A stretch of DNA of 64,000 bases from Anthoceros angustus (lineage: Eukaryota > Streptophyta > Anthocerotopsida > Anthocerotales > Anthocerotaceae), in contig MU008180.1 of NCBI GenBank assembly GCA_010909165.1, forward strand, positions 185,884 through 249,883. The letters are read 5' to 3'. Of this stretch, positions 23,613 to 35,241 are shown in pieces. The notes beneath the pieces were generated by a model that saw nothing but the letters and a program-made list of their open reading frames with translations, did no database searches and had not been told where the DNA came from. How positions within the stretch are numbered: position 1 is the stretch's first letter; each line of letters opens with the position of its first letter. The translations under genes and the position numbers were made by a program.

Positions 23613-24247
23613 TGCTACTGCGGGTTGTGGAGGCAGCTACTATTGTAGATTGCAAGCAAATGCGACTGCGTTGTGTGTGACACATATCCTCGTTGGCTGA
23701 TGTTGATGCATCCATCTTTCACAAACGCTAGAAGCGAGGACAGCGAGAAGGAAGGAGGCCATGTAGCGATAGTGAATTGTTTACTCGTGTAAGGTGCTTT
23801 TAATGTCATATCGTGTTCTTTGAATCTATATATACGTGCGTCTTCTTGAATGTGCTTATCTTTGCTATTGATATTGCTAGCTCGTTGGCTACAACAACTA
23901 TTGAGGCGGCGGCAGCAATGTGAGCATTTCTTTCAAAGTGTGTAGCACACACCGAGAGCAGTGTGAGTATTTCCCTCACAGTGTGCACCACAAGGGAGGA
24001 GTGTTTGCTGCTGAATGTGGTGCTGAATATGTTGCGAGCATGCCTTGAATCAGCAGCAGATTTAGCAGATTTCAACAGCAAATTCAGCGGATTTCAGCAG
24101 CTTGCGAGCAGGCCTGTAAACCATCATGGTTGCATGCAACAGTCTTGGGACTTGGTGACCGTGCAGAACGCCTCCTTCCCTTTCTGTGCATCATGCAACT
24201 CCAACCCTAGCCCTAAGAGAAACTTCTATGTATCACGGAAATAATAA
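23613..24247. other. Intergenic, unique sequence
   Basis: Base composition returns to normal. Short frames only. A 30-bp direct repeat of GTGTG(A)GCACAC / GTGTGCACCAC type lies at 23,935-23,995. I see no gene. Confidence 0.4.
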
Positions 24248-24540
24248 TGTATCACAAGCTTGTGACGACATCGGTACAAGGGTGGAAGGCCCCCGTGGCT
24301 GATGTCATCAGGGTCGTGTGTAGGGAAGGGTGTGTAGGGGAGTTTAAACTTCTTAACACAACCCTCGTAAAAGTCCCCAGAAAAGATCGGGATGCCATTG
24401 AACGAGGTGTATGTGTTATAAACTACTTATGAGCATAGTGTATCTTGAGCATATATTTTGTATGTTATTCCTATATACATTATAAATTTTATGTGATGAT
24501 ATGGCTTATATTATATTTGTCTAGATACAATATTCTAACA
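24248..24540 (+). mobile_element. Possible Ty1/Copia LTR fragment
   Basis: The sequence ends AGATACAATATTCTAACA and is followed by ACTGGAGGAGCTTTG. This resembles a Copia 5' LTR end followed by the initiator-Met PBS (TGGTATCAGAGC) with 4 bases lost. The start at TGTATCACAAG is a guess. No Copia coding sequence follows. Confidence 0.35.
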
Positions 24541-24789
24541 ACTGGAGGAGCTTTGCGGTTCATCAGTCGGAAGGCTTTTCACTTTCATCATGCCCTTTGA
24601 ACGCTTTTCTGCTCGGTTTGTGCTGGTCTCGCTTCAAATCTCTCTGGATTTCCATACATACATACAAGGGTCGAGAGAGATTTCCATACATACATACAAG
24701 GGTCGTGTTGGTCATAGGCATATGGCACTCTACCTAAGTCTTGCAAAGAAAACTCTTCCTATCCAGTCCTTAGGCTAGGATCTCGGAAT
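24541..24789. other. Intergenic with a 33-bp direct duplication
   Basis: ATTTCCATACATACATACAA plus GGGTCG occurs twice in direct orientation (24,649 and 24,683). No gene seen. Confidence 0.5.
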
Positions 24790-25330
24790 GAGCTCGCCTT
24801 CCCTCCTGCATGTCTCCAAAGCTGCCACAAGCTTTCAGCATGCCCTCAATGTGAGATTGAACTAATGCCAAGCTTTTAGGGATTGTTCAACAATCCCTTG
24901 CTGACTCTACCCTGCAGTTTTAGAAGAATACCATGTCCATGATTCTGGCTGCAAGATGGTCAAACACTTTGTGAGCTTCTACCGGTCTCCAACAGCTGCT
25001 CTAAGTGTCTGGTAGACTGCTCGCAACCGCTGGCATCCAATTTCTGGAACCTTACCAGGATGTGGGATGGGATGTGCTTCCCTTTCTTTAGAGCTTCGAT
25101 ATAGCCACATGCTCGTAGTATGTTCGCATCAAATCCATGACGTGCCATAAAGTTCCATCCGAGTTTCAGTGCCCTCCTGACCAAAGGTGATGCAAGAAGT
25201 AACGTGCTTCAGACCAGCACAATTTTGCTCTGCAGGTTGTCAAACACCCTTTGAGAATACATGCTAGCCAGAGTGTTGGCCAAAAAGATGAGAGGGTGGA
25301 AGTATCTTACACGGAAGACACTCATGTGCA
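24790..25330 (-). pseudogene. Degenerate PPR gene remnant
   Basis: The minus strand carries scattered PLS-type PPR signatures in different frames: FLANTLASMYSQ then RVFDNLQS (about 25,290-25,235), ILRACGYIEALKKGKHI then PSHIL (about 25,130-25,065) and a KACGSFGDMQEG-like trace near 24,830-24,795. These are the usual ..N.L..MY.. and LKACG...GK.IH blocks of organellar PPR proteins. Stops and frameshifts break it. Confidence 0.45.
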
Positions 25331-25622
25331 CACCATCGTCATTGTGACTCCTTCTGATCCTATCAGGATTGTACCATCCTTGTAGCGAAGGGCATAATGT
25401 GACTTAGCCTCCGCTGCACGCCTGATAGGCAACATCCTGCACGGCATCCAGTCCTCCTCGTGTTTACGACGCAAAGGCACAATCAGTATAGCGTGGTTGG
25501 GCAGACCGGTTGCCAAGTGGCCATCAATTAGGGTTTATGCCTCCTTCCCCTTACCCCTTTTATAGAACAAAGGTAACGAGCATTCTCGGTGGAGAGCCGG
25601 ACTGCGGAAGCGAATTCTCTCG
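25331..25622. promoter_or_regulatory. Upstream region and 5' UTR of the NFU gene
   Basis: Up to the ATG at 25,623. A pyrimidine/AT-mixed stretch with CTTTTATAGAACAAAGG at 25,556-25,572 could be a TATA element about 60 bp before the start codon. A 64-codon minus-strand frame (25,516-25,322) is unidentified and probably spurious. Confidence 0.35.
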
Positions 25623-26468
25623 ATGGCGGCTTCGTGGAAATGCGTGCGGCAGTTGCTGGGAAGAATTGCATCTCGGCCAGCAGCTGTACAATCTCCGCGG
25701 GATCGAAGAGCTTTGACAACCTTAGCAGGAGCGGTACATCAACAGAGGGTTGTGAAATCTGGCTGCATGGCATCACACAGGTGTTCCTGGTGGTCAGGGG
25801 TCAGGGGTTCTTCTGCCCTATGGCGTCCTCATGCTGCCGGGCAGAGCAGGGGTATGTTCATTCAAACGGAGACAACTCCCAACCCGTTGTCCTTGATGTT
25901 TCATCCAGGAAAGCCGGTGATGGAAGTTGGCAGTGCGGATTTCCCGAATGCCCGTGTGGCAGTGACATCGCCGCTTGCCAAGGCTTTGTTCAGGATAGAT
26001 GGAGTGACACGCGTGTTCTTCGGCTCGAATTTTGTGACTGTGACCAAGGCTGAGGAACAGCCGTGGGAGATTTTAAAGCCAGAGATCTTTGCAGCAATTA
26101 TGGATTTTTACTCAACAGGCGAGCCCTTGTTTACTGATGCGCAGACTCTAGCTGCTTCTGACACCGCCATACATGAAGATGACGATGAGACTGTGGCCAT
26201 GATCAAGGAGCTGCTGGAGACCAGGATCCGCCCTGCCGTGCAGGATGATGGCGGGGACATAGAGTACCGGGGCTTTGATCCTGAGTCAGGGATAGTAACC
26301 TTAAAGATGCAAGGCGCTTGTAGCGGATGTCCCAGCTCCGCCGTCACCCTGAAGTCCGGGATTGAGAATATGCTGATGCACTACGTGACAGAGGTGAAAG
26401 GCGTGAAGGAAGCAGTTGACTCTGATGATGAAGACGAGGGAAGCGTTGCAGAAGGGCAATCCAGATGA
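25623..26468 (+). CDS. NFU-type Fe-S cluster scaffold/carrier, mitochondrial (NFU4/NFU5-like)
   Basis: Intronless 281-aa protein. Residues 1-77 are Arg/Ser/Ala-rich without acidic clusters, typical of a mitochondrial presequence. Residues 78-162 are the Nfu N-terminal domain, beginning [16 protein letters not shown]. Residues 190-262 are the NifU C-terminal domain with the cluster-binding CSGC at 233-236 ([20 protein letters not shown]). The tail is acidic. Family role: NFU proteins receive [4Fe-4S] clusters from the ISC machinery and deliver them to enzymes such as lipoyl synthase. The ATG at 25,623 gives the full presequence and no upstream in-frame Met is needed. Length fits plant mitochondrial NFUs (about 280 aa). 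HscB, another ISC component, lies 7 kb downstream. Confidence 0.92.
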   Translation: MAASWKCVRQLLGRIASRPAAVQSPRDRRALTTLAGAVHQQRVVKSGCMASHRCSWWSGVRGSSALWRPHAAGQSRGMFIQTETTPNPLSLMFHPGKPVMEVGSADFPNARVAVTSPLAKALFRIDGVTRVFFGSNFVTVTKAEEQPWEILKPEIFAAIMDFYSTGEPLFTDAQTLAASDTAIHEDDDETVAMIKELLETRIRPAVQDDGGDIEYRGFDPESGIVTLKMQGACSGCPSSAVTLKSGIENMLMHYVTEVKGVKEAVDSDDEDEGSVAEGQSR

Positions 26469-28157
26469 ACTTGGTTTCGGATTCGGAACTTTAGGGCTGC
26501 TACTTATTGTGTGAGTCTACGCTTTGTCGGCCGGTAATCATGTAACATTCTACTTACCATTTGCCTGGATCGAGAGCTGTAGGTAGTGACTCTGGTAGGG
26601 ACTACTCCGACGGTTCATCAGCTTGCATCTGTGTCCACGGAGCAGAAAGAAACCCGCAGGATTTTTACAACAACTTTCTCTTTCATGGCCTCGCGTCCGA
26701 GCTTTTATGGCCGGTTTCTGATTGGATAATGACCTCTGTCCAGTACATGTACAGAAGGGCAGGTGGCGAGCACACACTCACGCAGGGTACAGATGTAGAG
26801 TGTTGTTATGTGTGGCTTTTCAGGAAGAGAGCAAGAGACGCAAGGCAAACGCATAAATACTTCGGTGGACAGCGAACAGGTAGTACAAAGTTATAAAATA
26901 ATATGTAAAATGCAATGCAGTCCACGTTACCCAAGATGTAGATGTTTTCTAGTGCAGGCATCACGTATGTCGCCTTCTGATTCACGTGTGGTCGACGTTT
27001 GGCGAGTGCTGTTGTACCCTCGTGGCTCGGGGCAGCGGCAGCAGGACGAATCGGAGAGCCTTAAAAGATCTGCCATGTCAGGAGTTTGGTTTGTGGATGT
27101 GGTTTGCATCGTCCAACAAAATGAGCTTGTGTGGACAGGAACCGGGCTTCACAGCCGGTGCACACTTCAAACCTTTGGACACCTACCGGCTCTCAGACAT
27201 GTTGTGGTGCAGCGAGTGCCGTCCTTGCTGTGCACTAGCAGTTACATGGGCATGGCTTTGTCGGTCTGGCCATGATGTCATGAGGAATCAGGCAAAGAGG
27301 CCTGGGCCAACCATCTGGCAATCGTTGTCGTTCGACAACCTGTTTTGCAGGAAGCGGCTTTTCAAGTTGCGCAGCCTGCCTCCAGTCTCTTCATCGCTGT
27401 GGTGGGGCATAGCTGGAGGACACAGCATTCTGCAAAACGGAAGGTGCTGACTCGGCTGGGTGAGAGCTGAGACGCTATTATCTGGAGTCCTGGAGACGTT
27501 ATTGGAGTGAGCTAAATAAAGGGAAGTCTTCCTTCCGAGGTGAAAGGAGCGAATGGTTGCCCCACAAGATCGAATCTGTGCAGCGCTTTGTGAGGCCTGC
27601 TTATCAGAATGGCGTTGGTCTGGCTACTACCTACGTAATCCTAAAACTTGGCAGTCCAGGATTCAAGTGATCCTACGTCGGCCTACAGTGAGGAGTTGGC
27701 AAGCCGATCCAGTGAGTCAGCGGGAATCGGTAGAGCAGGATGTGATTCCGCCGACCAGGAGAAGGTTTTTGGGCACTTCGTTCACTTTACTTGCCGTGCC
27801 AGTGCCATATTCGTATGTGGCGCCAAGTCTGGGTGAGGCCTCCCTTGGCTCTCGCCTCGGCCTCATACGCACGTATCGTTCTACACATCAACCACCTGTG
27901 TCGAGGCTCCGAGTCCCTTTCCGCCTGGTGGAAGGAAGGTGTATAAAACGTCATGCCATGGCCTGGTTCCAGTAGACGGTCCGAGCAGGCGACACGGGCT
28001 CGGCGTGACCCCTTCCCGGCAGAGCTGGCCTACAGGCTCGTCTGGACTTGCGTTGTCCGGGACCAGCGATTTGAGTAGCTGAGGAAATCCTGTGGGAGTT
28101 GGCTTGTCCAGCGATTCGGGCAGCTTTCGGTTGAGAGTGAGTGTGGGAGGAATCGCC
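26469..28157. other. Intergenic between NFU and the SLC13 transporter
   Basis: The first 100-400 bp is probably the NFU 3' UTR. The rest has only short frames with no homology I recognise. Long minus-strand frames at 27.9-28.9 kb are antisense shadows of the GC-rich transporter exon. Confidence 0.45.
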
Positions 28158-28873
28158 ATGGGCGAGGGGTCGATCACGGACGTGGAAAATGGGCGAGGGG
28201 GAAGGAAGTACGAGTCCCTGGGCGCCCGCCGGTGGAATTCGCACGAAGAGCTCTCGACCAGCCTCCTGGGCAGAGGGGGCGAATCCGGGAGCAAACTGTC
28301 CTGGAAGAACTGCCTGTGCAACCAGAAGAACCTGGCGGTGATTGCAGGGCCGACACTGGCCATTTGCAGCATCGCTTTGTCGCGAATCCTCAATGGGCAG
28401 CAGCCCCCGGAGGTGGCTGCCCAAAACATCAAGATCTGGTCCATGCTCGGAGCCGCGATCTGGATCTGTTTCTGGTGGCTGACGGGGGCGGTTCCCGTGG
28501 CCATCACTGCGCTCATCCCGCTCTTCCTGTTCCCCCTGTTGGACATTCGGGATTGCGACACCGTGGCCAAGGTGTACATGAATGATACCATCGCGCTCTT
28601 CCTCGGCTCCTTCATCATGGCCTTGGCTGTGGAGCACCACAACGTGCACAAGCGCCTGGCGCTCAAAATCCTGCTCCTTTTCGGGGGCAAGAACATGGAC
28701 CCCCACTTTCTCGTCCTGGGCTTCTGCGTTGGCCCCGCCTTTGTGAGTATGTGGATTTCCAACACCGCAGCTGCCGTCATGATGGTTCCCATGGCCCTGG
28801 GCGTGGTGCGCAAGGTGAAGGAAGGCGCATCGCACAACATCCACAGCTCCACTGTGGCAGATTTCAAGGAAGG

Positions 28874-28913
<40 letters not shown>

Positions 28914-30415
28914 AACCAGGACGACATTGTGCCTGCCGAGACGCCTGAGCCTCTCATGCTCTACTGCCGGGGACTGATGCTTGCCATCGCCTACGCTGTG
29001 GCCATCGGAGGCCTGTCCACGCTCACGGGAACCGGGCCCAATTTGATTCTGGCGGGAATGTGGAAGAGCATGTTTCCAGAGGCTGCGCCGATCACCTACT
29101 TGCAGTGGTTTCTGTTCGCTTTCCCTCTAGGCCTCATCTACCTCCTCGTCCTGTGGCTTCTGCTCATCTGGTGGTACTGCCCCGAGCCCACGTCTACTCT
29201 AGTCTCGGCTTCCTTGCATCGGTCTGTCATCGAACAAGAGTACAAAAATCTCGGTAAGTGACTTCAGTCCTCTATCTGGCCTCCAATTGCATCAAGCATC
29301 CATTGATTTCACTAATCGAGACGATCTCGTGAGCAGGCCCGATCTCCTTCGCAGAAAAGACAGTCCTCTCTTCTTTCACTGTAAAGTGGTCCATCGTTCT
29401 CTCTAAGCTGTGAAATCTTGCCATTTTCGTTGCGAGGGAAGGAAATGTGCATGAGCTGACACTTCTTATTGTACAGGTTCTCGCTCTCCTGTGGATAACG
29501 AGGTCTGTTGGTGATTATGGATGGGGAAACTACTTCAACGGCCTTGCTGGCGATGGCACAGTCAGCGTAAGCAATTCCAGGCCCTCCTCTTTCGTCCATG
29601 AACAAGTCCACCACTACCCCTGGAATCTCAATTTCAGTGAACGTTCCATCTTGCAGATTATGATGGCAATGGTGCTGTTCATGATACCTGACTGCAAATC
29701 CCAAGGGGAGAAGCTCATGAGCTGGAAACTGTGCAAGAACCTGCCATGGGACATTGTTCTCCTCCTCGGCGGAGGTACCAATGAACTCCAGCATGCGAAG
29801 CGCTCTGCAAACATGAATACATGATGTTCCACTCACCAATTCTGGTTTCCCGCAGGTTTTGCTTTGGCAGATGGAATTCAGGCCAGCGGACTGGCGGACT
29901 GGGTGACAGTGCGGCTCCACTTTCTGGACTCTCTGCCATATCTGCTGATCGCGCCCGTGGTGGCGGTGCTGGTCACCTTGCTCACCCAGTTCACTTCCAA
30001 CAACTCCGCTGCCACCATCTTCCTTCCCCTTCTAGCTCAGGTGGCCATATCCATGCATGCCAACCCACTGCTCTTCATGATTCCAGCTACCTTGGGAGCC
30101 TCCTTCGCCTTCACACTACCCATTTCCACTCCACCCAACGCCATCGCCTTCTCCACTGGATTGGTTCCCATGAAGGACATGGCCCGGTTCGGGCTGGTTT
30201 TGATCCTCATCGGGCTCCTCCTCCTCGGCGTAGCCATCCCCACCTTAGGTCAGTTTTTCCCCTTTCGTTCGTGGCTCCGGAGATACTTTTTCGGCTGTTC
30301 TTATTCTGACCTTCTGAGTTGGGGTGCAGGTAGTACGGTTTTTGGACTCTCATCACCTTTTATCTCACATCACCACTGGAGTATGCCATCCCCCGTTCAC
30401 CAGTATCTGGATTGA
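28158..30415 (+). CDS. Tonoplast dicarboxylate transporter / SLC13 (DASS) family
   Basis: Six exons: 28,158-29,253; 29,337-29,380; 29,477-29,566; 29,657-29,774; 29,856-30,248; 30,330-30,415. All introns are GT-AG, phases close, and the product is 608 aa. The family moves malate, citrate or other di/tricarboxylates; the plant member sits in the vacuolar membrane. Evidence: many hydrophobic helices, the first SNT signature (SMWISNTAAAVMM), GTGPNLILAG, and the second signature TSNNSAATIFLP near the C-terminus. The cytosolic N-terminus is Ser/Gly-rich, and a central loop holds a 12-Gln tract. The start is the ATG at 28,158; there is no other in-frame ATG upstream. Exon 1 is strongly GC-rich at third positions. 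The C-terminus after TLGSTVFG is longer and more polar than usual, so the last exon is less certain. Confidence 0.9.
28878..28913 (+). repeat. CAG microsatellite encoding Gln12
   Basis: Eleven CAG codons plus one CAA in the large cytosolic loop of the SLC13-type transporter. It is in frame and likely length-polymorphic. Confidence 0.95.
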
Positions 30416-30768
30416 GCAACAGATCAGCTGCTGAAGCTGGGATGGCCTTCATTTGTGTCCATTGCATGAATTGTATGCCCACCGTTGTACCAATATCCGA
30501 TAAACCACAACGCTAACTTCAGGAAGTATGCGTTCTAGGATTGTGTAACAATATATTTTGTTAGTAATCGAGGTTTCGTTTAGGTGACAGAGCAGGTTGT
30601 TCAAGTTCATAAGCAAGGAGCCCAAACGGCAATGATTGTTTCCTGCTCAATTTGTGCATTGTTGCCCTAGGTTGGAAGATGAAACTGCAAGTTCACAGCT
30701 TCAAGAGTCAGCCATTTGTGTAGGATCAATACTGTCACTACGCGTGAACATGGGTGAAATTTTCTGGA

Positions 30769-31545
30769 TCAGAATTTTCCCACCACATGAGCAACGCCCG
30801 TCGAGCCAAAACCTCCACCACCTCTCACTGTTTCGCTCAGTTCTTCCACTTCAACAACCTCAGGTGTGATGATCCGCTCAAGGATAAGTTGGGCGATCCT
30901 ATCTCCTGCCTTAATGACAAAGTCTACATCGGACAAGTTGAAAAGAATCACCCCCAGGGGCCCACGGTAATCAGAATCCACCACCCCTGCACCAACATCG
31001 ATAGAGTGCTTCCATGCCAGACCGGATCGGGGAGCTGCAAGAGAAATCCAGAATGATGGGAGTGGTTTCATCACTTTAGCCGCCCACATTATTAGACAAA
31101 GTACACCAAGGAGGAAATACCTATTCGGCCGTACGTGTCCTGTGGCACGGCTATTGACAAGTCGGTTTTGATGAAGGCCTTCCCTCTCGCAGGCACCACA
31201 TCATCGTATGCACTGCACGGGGAACCAGGCAACCTTAAGCCAGACAATCCTCGCTTGCTTGGTAGCATGAAGTACAACATCTCAAGACCATAGCAGCAAA
31301 AGAGTCGCAACGATTCTGAAACATATTTTTGATTCAACAACTGAGTCTAGAACAGCTAGAAACCTGGAAATGTCGTAACCAGCAGCGAAGGCAGAACCCC
31401 TGGATGGCAGAATAGCATGCTCCGACAGCCGCTTCACCTGCAGGGCTGGTGGGGCAGCAACCGAAAGCTTGTCATACTCCCCGATTTCCTGCTTCTGAGT
31501 GATCTTAAGAAACTTCGATGGCGGCTCGGCCACAACGTCAGCCAT
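30769..31545 (-). CDS. DUT: dUTPase (deoxyuridine 5'-triphosphate nucleotidohydrolase)
   Basis: Three exons on the minus strand: 31,545-31,364; 31,212-31,121; 31,034-30,769. GT-AG introns, 179 aa. It hydrolyses dUTP to dUMP and pyrophosphate, keeping uracil out of DNA and supplying dUMP for thymidylate synthesis; the active enzyme is a homotrimer. All five family motifs are present in order: AAGYDIS (54-60), the RSGLA block (94-98), [17 protein letters not shown] (108-124), GDRIAQLI (135-142) and [10 protein letters not shown] (162-171). The ATG at 31,545 is the first in frame. No organellar presequence is evident. Its 3' end converges on the transporter gene with 353 bp between the two stop codons. 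Confidence 0.95.
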
Positions 31546-31735
31546 GGGTGTCCCGGAACTCGGCAATAACAGACTCCGCCTGCTGACTGCCTGCAACCTG
31601 GTCCCCCAACAGCAGAGAGCCTATTGCCACAGCAGTGTCACAAAAGCTGACCGAGACAGCCCTCCAGACAACAAAGAAAGGCTGCCTTCTTGCTTCGCCC
31701 GGAGCAACCGGCCAGCAGGAAGGGCACGGCAGCAT
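31538..31735 (-). promoter_or_regulatory. Upstream ORF overlapping the dUTPase start
   Basis: A 65-codon ATG-initiated frame begins 190 nt upstream of the dUTPase ATG in a different frame and ends 8 nt past it, so the stop overlaps the main start. If the 5' UTR begins above 31,735 this uORF could reduce translation or force reinitiation. It has no recognisable domain. Confidence 0.4.
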
Positions 31736-32796
31736 TTACATATTTGGCGCGGGAATTTGGAGGGAAGAGCATTCAAGTTGCACAATGTCTAATTACGTAC
31801 AAGTCACACTGTAAAACATCACACCGTGCACCTAAATCTGAACCACGAAACGTGTTTTACTGTTCTCTTACCATTCAGAGCAGGAGGGAATGAATCCGTG
31901 TATCTTCGACTTGTACACGCCAACGGGTTGACAAGGATGCAATTGCATGTCCGTCTGACTCCCACTGTAGGGTTCACCCCTATGTATGAGCCTGATTTCT
32001 CTATACGAACACCGTGACATGTTTGGCAGCTCAGCTGATTGCTGGCATCGTTAACAGTACACCTGTGAGTGCCTGTGGACGAGGTTTTGCTGCTTGGATC
32101 CGTCTTCAGGGTTTTCTGTGACGCTGACCATCTGTGGTCCCACCCCCACCAATGCTGGATACCTTGCGACTAGGTCGTCAGCTCCTGATATGCCCCCCCG
32201 TGCTTGGGGCTTGTTTGCTTGGCGTGGTTCAGACAGTCGGTGTTGCGAGTTAAATTGTCCGTGACTCGGAATGAGCAAATTAACGGTGTATCGGATCCCC
32301 CAAGGTCTCCAGAGAATTGCTGTAAGGTTGCTGTCAAGTCTCTCGTCGGTGAGCTTTCTGATGCAGTTCTGCGATTGGTTTTCGTTCCAAGAAGGGCTTA
32401 TCCCCTGGCTCAGATGCCCCAAGAGCTCAGACAATTATATATTTTTGCTCCAGGGACCGAGAGTACTCCTGTCCGAAGCCTTGGTTGAGGAGCACAATAA
32501 TGCTGGCACTGGGGGAGGAGGGTTTGCAGTTTCATGTGGCCCGGGTATTCTTCTGGTGGCCTAACTAACGTCCCCGGTGCTGTGCTTGTTAGTTGTGAAA
32601 TAACAGATTGGTATGGGGTGCAGATTTCTCGGCTCGCACAGTCAGTGGCGGGGTTTGGTCTGGAAAGGATCGTTGTCCAAAATCAAATTCCAGACACAGC
32701 ACTACCTCATCTCCAACGGCCGCGTATTTAAGAGGTCCGAACTCCTTGCCAAGTGATGTGAATTTGGTGGTTGATAAGTGTGGTCTGAGTCTCCGG
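31736..32796. other. Intergenic between dUTPase and HscB (divergent starts)
   Basis: No recognised gene. It should contain both promoters because the two genes diverge. Short frames on both strands lack homology. Confidence 0.4.
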
Positions 32797-34346
32797 ATGC
32801 TTCAGGTTGTTACCTGCAGCATGAACCAGGCAGTTCCCTTCAAATATGGAGAGTGAGAGGTCGTTTCTGGATTGTTTTGTAGGGTTTTCAGAGGACTTCT
32901 GGCAAGGCTACATCCGACATAGTGCTCCAAATGTTGGTGAAGTGGCACTTGGGTAGGTTTGGATGCATCTTTTGCGCTTGCGTTCTGCTCAGGTGGTGGT
33001 TCCAGGGCAGTTGTCCGCTGAACATTTGATGTGGCTGTAGTTCTTGCAAAAATGTGACGAACCTCTGTTTTGTTTGCTTCCAGGGCCTGTAGCTCTAGCT
33101 CCTTATTTGAAGGGCATGGTTCTTTCGTCTTCGTAAAAGCGTGCCCGTGTCCATCTCTAGGCCGAAGGAAGTTCTCAGCCGCCGCAGACCAGAGTCAGGA
33201 CCGCACATGCTGGCAATGCCAAACGAAATCTCCTTCTGGGCCTTTTCTAGTCTGTTCTTCATGCAGTGCTGTTCAACCCAGAGATCACTCCATCGACTAC
33301 TTCCAGATTTTTGATTTGTAAGGTCTTTTTATTCTTTACAGCTTTTGGTGAACTAGTCCCGTTTGTTTGATTTTGTCTTAGTTTTCTTAGTCAATGATCT
33401 GCAGTCTCAACTTCAAACCTGTGCTTATTGACATGCGTGAATCTGTCCAAACTTCCTCATTTTTGGTATTTTTTGCGTTTGTGACAGAGACAGAGCTTTC
33501 AAGCTAGACACAAAGGAGTTGGAGAAAAGATACAAGAATTTGCAAAAGAAACTTCACCCAGATCTTTTCTCCAGAAAGTCTGAGGTTTGTTGCCCCTGCA
33601 CGTCAGTTATGCTGCCATGCCTATGGTGTAATGTTGACTGATCTTAGGTTGCGATCTCTGCATGCAGAGGGAGCAAGGTTATTCTGCGGATCAGTCTTCC
33701 CAAGTCATTCAGGCTTATTATACGCTTTTACGTCCATTATCCCGAGCTCAGTATATGGTAAGATAATATGCCCGTTTGCCCGAGATGTGTATGTGAATAC
33801 ACGTCTGGCTGGAATGTCTTTAAGAATGTACGCTGCATGCGTTCCTCACAGAGAATATGATATGGTTGAGCACAGCTCGAGATTCAAGGACTGAAGATTG
33901 AAGAAGCGGAGACGGTCACTGACCATGGGCTGCTTATGCAGGTAGGTTGCCCTGCCTGTCCTGCTATTGCTCTTTTCCATTTTATACTTTCGTTCTTGAT
34001 CCTTTCCTTGACCCGTTGTAGATCATGGAGACACGAGAGGCAATAGAAGAGGCAAAAGATAGCTCAGGGTTGCGGCAGATACTGGAAGATGTATACCTCT
34101 ACCTTTTTAACATATTTGTAGCTCAGTGGAATCTCTATAGACCGATTTCAGAAGTTTTTATGGGTTGTATATCAGGATACTGATTTGGGTCGATGACCTT
34201 CGTTTCAGAACAAGGCAAGAATTCAAGAAACAGAAGACGTCTTGGTGGATGCCTTCGACAAGGAGGATCTGTCAACTGCCAGGCAAGCAGTTCAGCGCAT
34301 GACTTATTTTCAGCGAGTTGTAGAGGAGATCACGAAAAAATTGTAA
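32797..34346 (+). CDS. HSCB: HscB/Jac1-type J-protein co-chaperone, mitochondrial Fe-S assembly
   Basis: Seven exons: 32,797-32,852 (inferred); 33,084-33,317; 33,488-33,584; 33,668-33,757; 33,876-33,941; 34,022-34,090; 34,209-34,346. This gives 249 aa, the usual size of plant HscB. HscB brings the ISCU scaffold to its Hsp70 and stimulates ATP hydrolysis for cluster transfer. Evidence: N-terminal zinc site C61-x2-C64 ... C76-x2-C79; J-domain starting DYFQIFDL with HPD at 120-122 (KLHPDLFSRKS); C-terminal HSCB helices (ETREAIEEAKD, TARQAVQRMTYFQRVVEEI). RRKFSAAA near residue 50 looks like a presequence cleavage region. The first exon is chosen because it has an ATG, a GTGAGA donor and the right phase; another upstream exon is possible. 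Confidence 0.88.
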
Positions 34347-35241
34347 TGTGTCTACTAGCTAGCTGGGCGATCTGAGTTCAGAGGACGCGTTTGCCCAGGA
34401 GGGCACGAAAACGTTGGGCAGTAATCTGGCGGTTCAGGGTTCAGGCTGAGGCGAAATTTCAAAGATGGCATGTGCGGGACAACTGTAACAGAAAAGCCAC
34501 GCAAATTGACTTATATTATCATCAGTGATGACTTTTGCCATCAGTGGTGAGGATTGAAAATAGGCAACAAGGGCCCGCGCGAGGGATTTGGTAATGTGCA
34601 CACCTATTTCCTCTTTATCAGCGATATGGACTTTGATTGGATAGATTCTTTCTGCCGCCTCTAAAACCTAGAAGAGCACTGAAGGCAGTTAGTGTAAAAA
34701 CAAACAAACGATTTACACGTGATACGTGCCTCTCACCTACAAGGTGGAGAATGGTAAGAGGAACAAATCTCGAGCGCAGACGAGTTAAACGAAAACAAGT
34801 ATACCAAGAACAATGTGAACTCCAGACCCCACAATTAGCTGAATTTGTGAAACAACCACCTAAACCTAGACGATACTCAAACCAGAGCTGCAGTGCTTGC
34901 CTTATGTGCAAGAAGTGCTTGACGTGCATCATCTTAGAACCTCAAGAACGTCCAAAATTCCTTCCCAACACTGTAACTGAATCGTGCTAGCAGTCTCAGT
35001 TCAGCGTGAGCGCCCAGGGTGCAGAAATCAACTCCTCACATTGGCAGTCATCAGAAAGCTTGAAGTACTGACTACTGTACTGTCTTGTGATTCTGAAGAC
35101 GATTAGAAAAGCTTGGGAAATCAACTGCCTTGTATGTTGGGCATGACGTTCCGCCAGCAGCCCAAAAAGCTGTACATCGAAAGTCCATCTCCCGCAAGCT
35201 AAGAGGTCAGAGATACGCCCTCCCATTCTCATCACATCACC
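34347..35241. other. Intergenic, convergent 3' ends
   Basis: Between the HscB stop and the stop of the minus-strand ETP-repeat gene. A plus-strand Lys/Arg-rich frame at 34,637-34,990 has a CxxC-C cluster (CSACLMCKKCLTC) but no ATG at its start and no match I know. Confidence 0.4.

Noticed and set aside
21642-23715. Open frames of 320-656 codons in all six frames, rich in Pro/Ala/Arg or Gly/Ala/Arg
   Set aside because: They arise because the repeat words lack T on one strand, so stop codons cannot form. No start context, no domain and pure repeat composition.
27881-28957. 320- and 358-codon minus-strand frames
   Set aside because: Antisense shadows of the GC3-rich SLC13 transporter exon; the Leu/Cys runs are the reverse of its CAG tract.
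34637-34990. Basic plus-strand frame with a CxxC cluster
   Set aside because: No ATG at the start, no splice partner found, and no known family; it lies in the 3' flank of two convergent genes.
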